Source: Acidobacteriota bacterium (lineage in GTDB: Bacteria > Acidobacteriota > Terriglobia > Terriglobales > Acidobacteriaceae). Taken from it: a DNA stretch of 12,055 nt. The stretch covers positions 1 to 12,055 of the forward strand of contig JAKBAG010000072.1 in assembly GCA_021809235.1 (NCBI GenBank), read 5' to 3'. This document shows positions 1 through 6,233 of this stretch, piece after piece (the first letter of the stretch is position 1; each line of letters begins with the position of its first letter). Both the position numbers and the translations under genes were made by a program. The notes under the pieces are model-generated. The model made no database searches. It was given only the letters and a program-made list of their open reading frames with translations, and was not told the DNA's origin.

Positions 1-9
1 CGGCGACAT
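1..9 (-). CDS. Possible start of a further operon gene leaving the window
   Basis: Only a start codon and two further codons (ATG TCG CCG, reading leftward) lie inside the window. The start is proposed because GGAGAAG sits 9 bases upstream, about 64 bases after the stop of the acetyltransferase gene on the same strand. This fits another member of the leftward operon. An in-frame GTG at 27 is an alternative start but has no Shine-Dalgarno in front. The product cannot be known from here. A missing MCE/MlaD-type partner of the ABC transporter is one guess only. Confidence 0.25.
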
Positions 10-73
10 GTCGCGCAACTTCTCCACGCTAGCAGGTTCAGCCTGCGGTCGGGAAGCACGGTTTTTCGTCCGG

Positions 74-694
74 CTACAAGACTGCGGGACGGTCCGGACT
101 GGAGTCGTTGCAGCGGAGGAGATGGTCACCTCGCCGAAGCCGATAGAAAGGATGCAGCGCCTGTAGCGGACCCCAGACCACATGCTGCGCGTAGACAAAG
201 CCGAGCCTGAGGATGAGCGCCTGAGAGTCGCTGTGCGCGGGCCCATGACCTGCCATCAGCGACTCCACACCAAGCACCCCAAAGGCGTAATCAATGACGG
301 CGCATGCCGCTTCCTCGCCAAGTCGCTGGCTCCAGCACGTATGGGCCAGGTGGACGCCGACCTCCATCTCCTTGTGCATCTCTCGCCCAGCAGACTCCGG
401 GTGGAAGCAGCGCAGGCCGGCGCATCCGGCGAACTGGCCCGTGTGGCGCAGAAAGATGGGCCAGTATTGGAAGCCAAGCCGGGCCTGCCGCTCCATCTCC
501 TGCAGCAGACGATTGTCTGCTGCTTCCGGGGAGGCTGCGCCGCCCATATGTCGCATGACCTGCGGGTCGGTCCAGAGCGAGCGGGCAAGGTCGCGGTCTG
601 CCAGTACCCAAGTGCGGAAAAGAAGCCGTTCGGTGGGAGCTGGGTGCGACTGCTGGATGGGCTTTGCGGGGTTACTGGGATCGGTGGGCTGCAT
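74..694 (-). CDS. GNAT family N-acetyltransferase (RimJ/RimL-like)
   Basis: A 206-residue protein of the Acetyltransf_3 type, predicted to move an acetyl group from acetyl-CoA to an amine. The substrate is unknown; the family includes ribosomal-protein and small-molecule N-acetyltransferases. The N-terminus has the typical TERLLFRTW strand (21-29). The acetyl-CoA region is around 122-135 (SQRLGEEAACAVID), followed by an ALILRLGF helix-strand (159-166). The usual G-x-G/A phosphate-binding pattern is weak because the first Gly is replaced, and the Asn usually found before the last helix appears as His154. The ATG at 694 is chosen because it lies 22 bases after the ABC ATPase stop and has AGGA about 8 bases upstream. 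Extending the frame further would run deep into the ATPase gene in another frame with implausible sequence. The spacing implies co-transcription with the lipid transporter genes, but a functional link is not evident. Confidence 0.8.
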   Translation of the reverse strand: MQPTDPSNPAKPIQQSHPAPTERLLFRTWVLADRDLARSLWTDPQVMRHMGGAASPEAADNRLLQEMERQARLGFQYWPIFLRHTGQFAGCAGLRCFHPESAGREMHKEMEVGVHLAHTCWSQRLGEEAACAVIDYAFGVLGVESLMAGHGPAHSDSQALILRLGFVYAQHVVWGPLQALHPFYRLRRGDHLLRCNDSSPDRPAVL

Positions 695-716
695 GGAGGA
701 TTCCTGGCTGTGGCCC

Positions 717-1559
717 TCAGGCCAGCAACTCCTGCAGGAACGGATCCTGACTGCGGAGCAGATCTTCTGTGGTGCCGTCAAAGAGCAGATGGCTTTCATG
801 GAGAACCATGAAGCGGGTGTTGGGATCGAAGGTGCCGTGCGGCAGCGGGACGAGCGCGTTGGCCTCAGGATCAAAGCGGTGGGTGACCATGGTGAATGCA
901 TCCTGCAGGCGGTGGGTGACCAGGATGGAGGCCGTTTTGTAGACGTCGCGCTCCTTGACGACGAGTTCGTTAATCGTATGAGAGGTCACCGGGTCCAGGC
1001 CGCCGGTGGGCGAGTCGTAGAGGATCAGGTCGGGCTTATCAATAATGGCGCGGGCAATGGAGACGCGGCGGCGCATGCCACCGGAGAGGCTAGGCGGATA
1101 TTGGGCGAAGGCTTGATCGAGATCGACGAAGGTGAGCGCTTGATGCACCCTGCGATCAATGACGGCCTCTGTCATTTTGCGCTCCATCAGCTGCCAGGCG
1201 ACATTATCCCGCACGGTGAGGGAGTCAAAGAGCGCGCTTTCCTGAAAGACCATGCCGGTACGCCGCCGAAGGGGCAGCAGTTCTTGCTCGCGCATGGATG
1301 TAATCTCCTGGCCGAAAAGGAAGATCTCGCCGCTATCTGGCTTCATCAGGCCATTAGCCAGCTTGAGTAGAACGCTTTTGCCCATGCCGGCCAGCCCCAA
1401 CAGAATGCGGGTTTCTCCCTTGCCAAGCGAGAAGGAAATCCTGTCCAGCAGCACACGCGGACCAAAGCGCAGGCAAACGTTGCGGAAGCAGAGCGGAGAC
1501 TCCGGCTCGCAGTTGGGCTGGGCCTGGGGCTCGAGGATGGTCTCTGCCAATCCATTCAT
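717..1559 (-). CDS. mlaF: MlaF-type ABC transporter ATP-binding protein
   Basis: A 280-residue cytoplasmic ATPase expected to power an MlaE-type permease moving phospholipid or another hydrophobic substrate between inner membrane and periplasm. Visible motifs are Walker A GLAGMGKS (55-62), Q-loop Q106 (GMVFQES), the LSGGM signature typical of MlaF relatives (158-162), Walker B LILYD (178-182), the D-loop GGLDP (186-190) and the H-loop His216 (ILVTHRL). Unusually, the residue after the Walker B Asp is Ser183 (codon TCG at 1011-1013), where the catalytic Glu is expected. About 25-30 extra residues (roughly 227-256, HRFDPEANALVPLP and following) sit between the H-loop and the final DGTTEDLL segment. 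AGGAG lies 12 bases before the ATG. The gene follows the permease by 52 bases and precedes the acetyltransferase by 22. The family call is secure; the exact substrate is not. Confidence 0.88.
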   Translation of the reverse strand: MNGLAETILEPQAQPNCEPESPLCFRNVCLRFGPRVLLDRISFSLGKGETRILLGLAGMGKSVLLKLANGLMKPDSGEIFLFGQEITSMREQELLPLRRRTGMVFQESALFDSLTVRDNVAWQLMERKMTEAVIDRRVHQALTFVDLDQAFAQYPPSLSGGMRRRVSIARAIIDKPDLILYDSPTGGLDPVTSHTINELVVKERDVYKTASILVTHRLQDAFTMVTHRFDPEANALVPLPHGTFDPNTRFMVLHESHLLFDGTTEDLLRSQDPFLQELLA

Positions 1560-1611
1560 GAGAGGGTGTCGCTCCTGATGATTGGTTTCGCTGCCGGATG
1601 CGGTTCAAGCC

Positions 1612-2406
1612 CTAAAGCGGCGGGAAGATCCAAAGCATGACGCGGCTGATGAGAAAGTCCGAAAAGATGATGAGAACCGAGGCGATGACAACAGCCTGCG
1701 TGGTGGCCCTGCCAACTCCCTGGGTGCCACCGGTGGTGCGCATGCCCTTGTAGCAGCCGACGGTGGCCAGAATGAATCCGAAGACTACCGGTTTGGTAAG
1801 GCCCTGCACAATGTCGGTGTAAGCCAGCGCCTGATAGGCGCTGGAGAAGTACTGCGCACCATTGAGGTGGGAGATGAAAACGGCTACGACGGAGCCTCCG
1901 ATGGTGCCTAGCGTGTCTGCGATGATGGTGAGCAGAAACAGAGCCATGACGGTGGCAATGACGCGCGGAGTGACGAGCTTCTTCATGGGGTCAGTGCCGA
2001 GGGCACGCATGGCGTCCATCTGCTCGGTGACGACCATGGAACCCAGCTCGGAGGCCATGCCGGAGGCGTTTCTGCCGGATACCATGAGGCCTGTGAGCAC
2101 GGGAGCCAGTTCGCGAAACATAGAGAGGGAGACAAAGCGCCCGGTATATGTCTGTGCGCCGAACTGTGCCAGCGAGGCGGCCGATTGCAGGGCGAGTACA
2201 CCTCCGGTAAAGAATCCGGTGAGCACGACAATGGGGATGGAGCCGACGCCGATCAGATCGGCCTGGATGAGCGTGTCTGCCCAGTAGCGCGGGGTTCGAA
2301 AGAGATTTGCCAGCGACGCGGCGCAGAAGATCGCGTAGTCCTGAACGGTCATAAGCCATCGACGGACGGCTTTGTCGATATTTTCCGTGAAGAGGACGCT
2401 GGGCAT
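1612..2406 (-). CDS. mlaE: MlaE-type ABC transporter permease
   Basis: A 264-residue inner-membrane permease of the MlaE (YrbE/Ttg2B) family, which forms the transmembrane core of MCE-type lipid transporters. The diagnostic central block is clear: MFRELAPVLTGLMVSGRNAS (residues 96-115), running into GMASELGSMVVTEQMDAMRALGTDP (116-140). Hydrophobic segments lie near 51-80, 100-112, 145-180, 205-218 and 236-260. The amphipathic N-terminus (about 10-35) matches the interface helix of the family. Length is the usual 250-270 residues. The ATG at 2406 has GGAAAG about 9 bases upstream. It is followed at 52 bases by its ATPase partner and preceded at 70 bases by the MFS exporter. The periplasmic MCE partner (MlaD) that such permeases need is not in the window. 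Confidence 0.92.
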   Translation of the reverse strand: MPSVLFTENIDKAVRRWLMTVQDYAIFCAASLANLFRTPRYWADTLIQADLIGVGSIPIVVLTGFFTGGVLALQSAASLAQFGAQTYTGRFVSLSMFRELAPVLTGLMVSGRNASGMASELGSMVVTEQMDAMRALGTDPMKKLVTPRVIATVMALFLLTIIADTLGTIGGSVVAVFISHLNGAQYFSSAYQALAYTDIVQGLTKPVVFGFILATVGCYKGMRTTGGTQGVGRATTQAVVIASVLIIFSDFLISRVMLWIFPPL

Positions 2407-2476
2407 GCTCTCGCTTTCCGATGGATCGGGCGGTCAGACGCTTACGCACAGGATAGCGTATCGGTGGAGTGAAGGG

Positions 2477-3799
2477 TTACCCCGCAGCCGGTTCCTGATC
2501 CGGCAACGACGCGGCAGCCGGCAAAATGCCAAGCTGCTGATAGATAGGCCGGAGAAGCTGACGTAGCTGAGGCATGCGGCTCCAGAACCAGGCAGCACCC
2601 AGCAGGCAGGCCACGCCGCTGACCATGACCGTAGCCTGGGCACCGATGGCATGGGCAAGGGTGCCAGCCAGAAGGCTGCCAAAGGGCGCCATACCGACAA
2701 AGGCTACCGTGTAATAGCTCATGACCCGGCCACGACGGTCCTCCGGAACGATGGTTTGGATGATCGTGTTGCTGCAGGTGAGTCCCTGCATCATGCCAAA
2801 GCCTACAACCAGCTGCAGCAGCATGGAGAGCCAGAGAACGTGGGAGAGTCCGAAGCCAACCAAACCGGCACCAAAGATGGCTGCGGCCAGTGGAATCATC
2901 CGCACCAGGCCGCGGACGGATTTGCGTAGCACCAGAGAAATGCCGGAGATGAGCGCACCGACTCCGGTGGCTCCCATGAGAAAGCCCAGCGTGTGCGCGC
3001 CGCCATGCAGCACCTGCGCGGCAAAGATAGGCATGAGGACGGTAAAGGGCCAGCCCATCAGGCTGACGATGGCAAACAGCAACAGAATGGTGCGGATGGG
3101 GACAAAGCTGCTGACATAGTTCCAGCCATCAGCTAGCTGGCGGAACATGGGTTCGCGGGCACGCTCCTGGGCAGCCTTGCGGTGGGAGGGATGGACGCGC
3201 ATAGCCATCAGCGAAGCCACGACGGCAATGTAGCTGACGCCGTCCATGAAAAAGCACCAGCCCTCGCCGGTGGCGGCAATAATGATTCCTGCCAGGGCGG
3301 GTCCGAGCAGGCGGGCGAAGTTGACCATGCTGGAATTGATGGCAATGGCGTTGGAGAGATCTTCGCGGCGTTCAACCATCTGGACCATGAAAGACTGTCT
3401 TCCGGGCATGTCAAAGGCATTCACCACCCCCTGTACGGCGCTGAGCACCAGCAGTTCGTGAATTGTGATGCGATGGCTGAGGGTAAGAACGGCCAGCAGC
3501 AGAGACTGCAGCATGGAGGCTACCTGTGTGGCAATCAGGACGAGCCTGCGGTCCATGCGATCGACGGCGACACCGGCAAAGGGTGCCAGGAGAAAGGTGG
3601 GTATCTGGCCAGCAAAGCTGATGGTTCCCAGCAAAATGGCTGAGTGCGTGAGGCGATAGACGAGCCAGGCCGTGGCGACTCGGGTCATCCATGTGCCGAT
3701 GAGCGAAATGCTTTGTCCGCTGAAGAAGAGTCTGAAGTTGCGGTGCCGTAGGGCGCGCCAGGCATGCGCATATTGGGTGAGGGAAGGGAATACAGGCAC
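2477..3799 (-). CDS. MFS transporter, EntS-like (MFS_3) exporter
   Basis: A 440-residue twelve-helix major facilitator of the MFS_3 / transmembrane secretion effector type, the family of the enterobactin exporter EntS. Members pump small molecules out of the cytoplasm using the proton gradient. Visible hallmarks are LRHRNFRLFFSGQSISLIG at 17-35, the motif A-like loop GVAVDRMDRRLVL (76-88), NAIAINSSMVNFARLLGPAL around 150-170, and a second-half loop with VPEDRRGRVMSYY. Natural substrate is unknown. The frame opens at a GTG at 3799; no ATG lies closer to the conserved N-terminus. There is only a weak GGAT near the start, and a -10-like TACACT ends 6 bases upstream of the GTG, so the mRNA may be leaderless. 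It is the first gene of the leftward operon with mlaE, mlaF and the acetyltransferase. Confidence 0.88.
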   Translation of the reverse strand: MPVFPSLTQYAHAWRALRHRNFRLFFSGQSISLIGTWMTRVATAWLVYRLTHSAILLGTISFAGQIPTFLLAPFAGVAVDRMDRRLVLIATQVASMLQSLLLAVLTLSHRITIHELLVLSAVQGVVNAFDMPGRQSFMVQMVERREDLSNAIAINSSMVNFARLLGPALAGIIIAATGEGWCFFMDGVSYIAVVASLMAMRVHPSHRKAAQERAREPMFRQLADGWNYVSSFVPIRTILLLFAIVSLMGWPFTVLMPIFAAQVLHGGAHTLGFLMGATGVGALISGISLVLRKSVRGLVRMIPLAAAIFGAGLVGFGLSHVLWLSMLLQLVVGFGMMQGLTCSNTIIQTIVPEDRRGRVMSYYTVAFVGMAPFGSLLAGTLAHAIGAQATVMVSGVACLLGAAWFWSRMPQLRQLLRPIYQQLGILPAAASLPDQEPAAG

Positions 3800-3805
3800 T
3801 TATCC

Positions 3806-3811
3806 AGTGTA
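3806..3811 (-). promoter_or_regulatory. Candidate -10 box for the leftward MFS-mla operon
   Basis: Read on the minus strand the sequence is CTACACTGGATAA followed directly by the GTG start of the MFS gene. TACACT matches TATAAT at four of six bases. The expected transcription start, six to seven bases downstream, falls on the GTG itself. No convincing -35 box is present 16-19 bases upstream. The same 11 bases recur in opposite orientation at 3914-3924. Confidence 0.4.
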
Positions 3812-3863
3812 GAGCCTGTGCCGTACACCCCAGAAGTGGGAACCCGCCCTGCCGATTGCCGCT

Positions 3864-3899
3864 TTTCGCCACTGTTTCCAACTCTGTGTGGTGGCGAAA
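3864..3899. repeat. Inverted repeat in the divergent intergenic region
   Basis: TTTCGCCAC (3864-3872) and its exact complement GTGGCGAAA (3891-3899) enclose an 18-base spacer. The arms extend by GC/GC on the outside if one T is allowed to bulge. It lies between the two proposed divergent -10 boxes. It could be an operator or a small hairpin; no function can be assigned from sequence. Confidence 0.45.
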
Positions 3900-3914
3900 G
3901 CCTAGAGCCTCGGC

Positions 3915-3920
3915 TACACT
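3915..3920 (+). promoter_or_regulatory. Candidate -10 box for the ytxH-like operon
   Basis: CTACACTGGAT at 3914-3924 contains TACACT in the orientation of the plus-strand operon. The inferred start of transcription near 3927 would give an 80-base leader before the ATG at 4007. A clear -35 box is lacking, so an additional factor or a degenerate -35 would be needed. Confidence 0.35.
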
Positions 3921-4006
3921 GGATGATACTGGTCTGGGCGCCACGCCCGCACATCGGGTGCAGACGATGGCAGCCATTGCTTTTTTCACCGGAAAGGAGT
4001 TCCCTC

Positions 4007-4393
4007 ATGGCTTCAGACAATCAAAACGCGTCCCTTGGCTGGTTCGTAGCCGGCATTGGACTTGGAGCATTGATCGGAGTGTTGTACGCACCGAAGAGCG
4101 GTCGCGAAACCCGTGAATCCCTTGCCTCATCGGCAAAGGAAGGCTCGGAACTGCTACGCACACGGGCCCGGGAAGCAGCCGAACAGGTGGGCACATTTGT
4201 GGAACGCGGCAAGAGTTATGCCAGCGATTATGGTCACCGGGGCAAGGAAGTAGTTGCCCAGGGTCGTGCCCAGTGGGAGGAGTTCGTGGACAAGGGCAAG
4301 AACTTTGTCAGCGATCAAAGCACACGTATCACGGCAGCGGTGGAGGCAGGCCGACAGGCCTACCAGTCCACCGCAGAATCCTCCGAGTCCTAA
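4007..4393 (+). CDS. YtxH-like small membrane protein
   Basis: A 128-residue protein with the YtxH layout: a glycine-rich membrane segment at about 9-28 (LGWFVAGIGLGALIGVLYAP) followed by the conserved basic motif PKSGRETRE (29-37) and a long hydrophilic, mostly helical tail rich in Ala, Glu, Lys and Arg. Function of the family is poorly defined; members are often linked with envelope or general stress responses. The ATG at 4007 is chosen because an excellent Shine-Dalgarno, GGAAAGGAG, ends 7 bases upstream and the conserved segment starts directly after. It is first of three plus-strand genes; the next begins 55 bases later, after a perfect hairpin. Confidence 0.85.
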   Translation: MASDNQNASLGWFVAGIGLGALIGVLYAPKSGRETRESLASSAKEGSELLRTRAREAAEQVGTFVERGKSYASDYGHRGKEVVAQGRAQWEEFVDKGKNFVSDQSTRITAAVEAGRQAYQSTAESSES

Positions 4394-4402
4394 GAAAGCA
4401 TT

Positions 4403-4431
4403 GTGAGCGGCAGGTCCAGCCTGCCGCTCAC
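4403..4431 (+). repeat. Perfect 12-bp intergenic hairpin
   Basis: GTGAGCGGCAGG (4403-4414) pairs perfectly with CCTGCCGCTCAC (4420-4431) around the five-base loop TCCAG. It begins 9 bases after the ytxH-like stop and ends 17 bases before the next start codon. No run of T follows, so it is not a classical terminator. It could protect the upstream message from 3' decay, act as a weak attenuator, or influence ribosome access to the next gene. Confidence 0.7.
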
Positions 4432-4448
4432 TGCAGCGCGAGTACGCC

Positions 4449-4943
4449 ATGCAATGGAATACTGAAACGCTTCTTATCGTTTTCGTCGCATTCACCGGCA
4501 TTGCGGTTTTACTGCAGGCCTGTGTGCTGCTGGGTATCCTGATTTCGATCACCCGGGCAGCGCGCTCTGCCGTGACGGTGACCGAGGATTTTCGTGCTAC
4601 GGTGGTGCCGCTGATCCAGTCTACGCGTGACCTGGTGGAACGAGCCACGCCGCAGTTGCTGACCGCCACCACGAACATGTTGGAGTTGACGGAAGGCATC
4701 CGCACAGAAACAGCTGAGTTGCGCTCCAATCTGGCCGATATTCTGGATCGGGTACATCGCCAGACGGTGCGGATGGATGGCATGCTGGCTGCAGGGCTGG
4801 ATTCCGTGCAGGCTGCAGCGTTGGCTGTGGAGTCTGCAGTGCTCCGTCCGGCGCGGATTGCGACCCGCGTGGTACGCACGGCCAATGCGATGCTGGATGC
4901 CTATCGTGCGCCGCGTGACAAGGGCAAGGACTCCCGTGGCTGA
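4449..4943 (+). CDS. Single-pass membrane protein with helical tail (DUF948-like)
   Basis: A 164-residue protein with one N-terminal membrane helix (about 8-34, LLIVFVAFTGIAVLLQACVL and following). A long, heptad-like region rich in Ala, Thr, Leu and Glu then occupies about 36-150. The pattern resembles DUF948-type proteins, which are of unknown function and often sit beside YtxH-like genes; this similarity is judged by eye. The tail probably forms a coiled coil on one side of the inner membrane. The ATG at 4449 has only a weak purine stretch (GCGAG) in front and follows the perfect hairpin. Its last eight bases overlap the start of the beta-propeller gene, which implies translational coupling. 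Confidence 0.75.
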   Translation: MQWNTETLLIVFVAFTGIAVLLQACVLLGILISITRAARSAVTVTEDFRATVVPLIQSTRDLVERATPQLLTATTNMLELTEGIRTETAELRSNLADILDRVHRQTVRMDGMLAAGLDSVQAAALAVESAVLRPARIATRVVRTANAMLDAYRAPRDKGKDSRG

Positions 4944-6033
4944 GTCCAGGCTGGGACTGGCAAACCGGATTGAGTGGACAGCACGGCTGTTGGGTACGGT
5001 TGCAGTTTTACTGCTGCTGGGAACTCTCGCTCGGGCACAATCCTACCCCAAAGGCAGACCAACACTGCTGATTCTGAGCAAGACTGCAAGAACACTTTCA
5101 CTGGTGGATCCCGCCACTCTGCAGGTGATGGCGAGCGTTCCCGTGGGAGCCGATCCGCATGAAGTGGTGGCCACACCGGATGGGCGTTTTGCCTATGTTT
5201 CCGACTATGGTTTCGGGCGCTACCATACGCTTTCCGTTGTGGACCTGGTGCATCGCAAGGCGTTGCCGGCGGTGGAACTAGGTGCACTGACCGGTCCCCA
5301 TGGACTTGCCGTACAGGGGCAGAAAATCTGGTTTACAGCGGAAGGTGCGAAGGCTATAGGCCGCTATAACCCAGCCAGCCGTAGCGTTGACCGAATCGTG
5401 GGCACGGGGCAGGATCGCACGCATATGCTTCGGGTGATGTCGGATGGGAGACGAATTTTTGCAACGAATGTGAACTCCGGTACGCTGAGCATTCTGGATC
5501 GCTCCCTGCAGATTCCCGGTGCTCCTCCGCCGGGGTTTGCCCCGCCGCCGGGCTACCATCCGCAGCCGCCGATCGAGCAATGGCATCAGACTGTGATTCC
5601 AGTGGGTGCTGGTGATGAAGGCTTTGACCTGACGCCGGATGGGCGCGAGCTTTGGACGGCTAATGCTGTGGATGGCTCCCTCTCCATTGTGGATACGGCT
5701 GCGCTGCGCGTAGTGGATACGCTTCATCTGGGGCTGACGCGGGCCAATCGGCTGCGCTTCACCCCGGATGGCCGATATGCGCTGGTCTCACGGCTGAATT
5801 CAGGGAATCTGACGGTGATGGATGTTCGTAGCCGTCGGATCGCCGATCGGATTCCGGTGGGAACTGCGGCCGAGGGGATTTTGATCCAGCCGGATGGGCA
5901 GCGGGCCTTCGTTGCCTGCTCGCCGGATAACACCGTTGCGGTGCTGGACTTGCAGCGTCTTCAGGTGGTGGCACGTATACGCGCAGGCAATGATCCGGAC
6001 GGTATGGCCTGGGCGTGGATACCGGAATACTGA
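4936..6033 (+). CDS. Secreted YVTN-family beta-propeller protein
   Basis: A 365-residue exported protein made of YVTN/WD40-like repeats. Several blades show the pattern PVGxxPHEV...PDGRxAYVS..., for example at 69-90, 222-244, 272-288 and 307-328; the last ends GNDPDGMAWAW. Such propellers act as binding scaffolds, and no catalytic motif is visible. The GTG at 4936 is chosen because AAGGA (4926-4930) lies 5 bases upstream and because it yields a signal peptide: a basic start, a hydrophobic core (LLGTVAVLLLLGTL, 18-31) and a likely cleavage site ARA/QS at 34-36. The start overlaps the previous gene by 8 bases. A Pro/Gly-rich insert (194-212, GAPPPGFAPPPGYHPQPP) interrupts a blade in the middle. 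It is the last gene of the plus-strand trio and is followed by a strong terminator-like hairpin. Confidence 0.88.
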   Translation: MAESRLGLANRIEWTARLLGTVAVLLLLGTLARAQSYPKGRPTLLILSKTARTLSLVDPATLQVMASVPVGADPHEVVATPDGRFAYVSDYGFGRYHTLSVVDLVHRKALPAVELGALTGPHGLAVQGQKIWFTAEGAKAIGRYNPASRSVDRIVGTGQDRTHMLRVMSDGRRIFATNVNSGTLSILDRSLQIPGAPPPGFAPPPGYHPQPPIEQWHQTVIPVGAGDEGFDLTPDGRELWTANAVDGSLSIVDTAALRVVDTLHLGLTRANRLRFTPDGRYALVSRLNSGNLTVMDVRSRRIADRIPVGTAAEGILIQPDGQRAFVACSPDNTVAVLDLQRLQVVARIRAGNDPDGMAWAWIPEY

Positions 6034-6143
6034 CCTGTTCGCCTCTGTATTTTGCGCAGACTTACTCCGTGCAAGTACACCCGACAAGTGTTCATCGTTC
6101 CGGAGAATGACGGGAACTGTTCTGTATTCATCGTGCAAGCAGG

Positions 6144-6183
6144 CAGAAAGCCCATGCGGGATACGATCCGCATGGGCTTTCTG
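6144..6183. terminator. Bidirectional intrinsic terminator between convergent genes
   Basis: CAGAAAGCCCATGCGG (6144-6159) pairs without mismatch to CCGCATGGGCTTTCTG (6168-6183) across an 8-base loop. The A-rich outer left arm and T-rich outer right arm (AGAAAG / CTTTCT) supply a short U tract in either direction. It lies 110 bases after the beta-propeller stop and 50 bases after the GH2 stop on the other strand, so it can end both transcripts. Confidence 0.8.
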
Positions 6184-6233
6184 GGGTTTGACCTGAGATT
6201 GGCTTCATCTTCCCGCAGCTGGGGAGACAGACG

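Noticed and set aside
32..46. A small inverted repeat GCAGG/CCTGC between the acetyltransferase and the edge gene.
   Set aside because: Only a 5-bp stem without a T run; too weak for a terminator.
695..901. An N-terminal extension of the acetyltransferase by 69 residues.
   Set aside because: It overlaps the ATPase gene out of frame, has low-complexity Ser/Arg/Pro/Cys composition and no family similarity.
294..1370. A 358-codon plus-strand open frame opposite the acetyltransferase and mlaF.
   Set aside because: It is the complement of two confidently identified genes, lacks a ribosome binding site and has no recognisable domain.
2443..2460. An inverted repeat TACGC/GCGTA between the MFS and mlaE genes.
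   Set aside because: Five-base arms only and no matching promoter or terminator context; probably chance.
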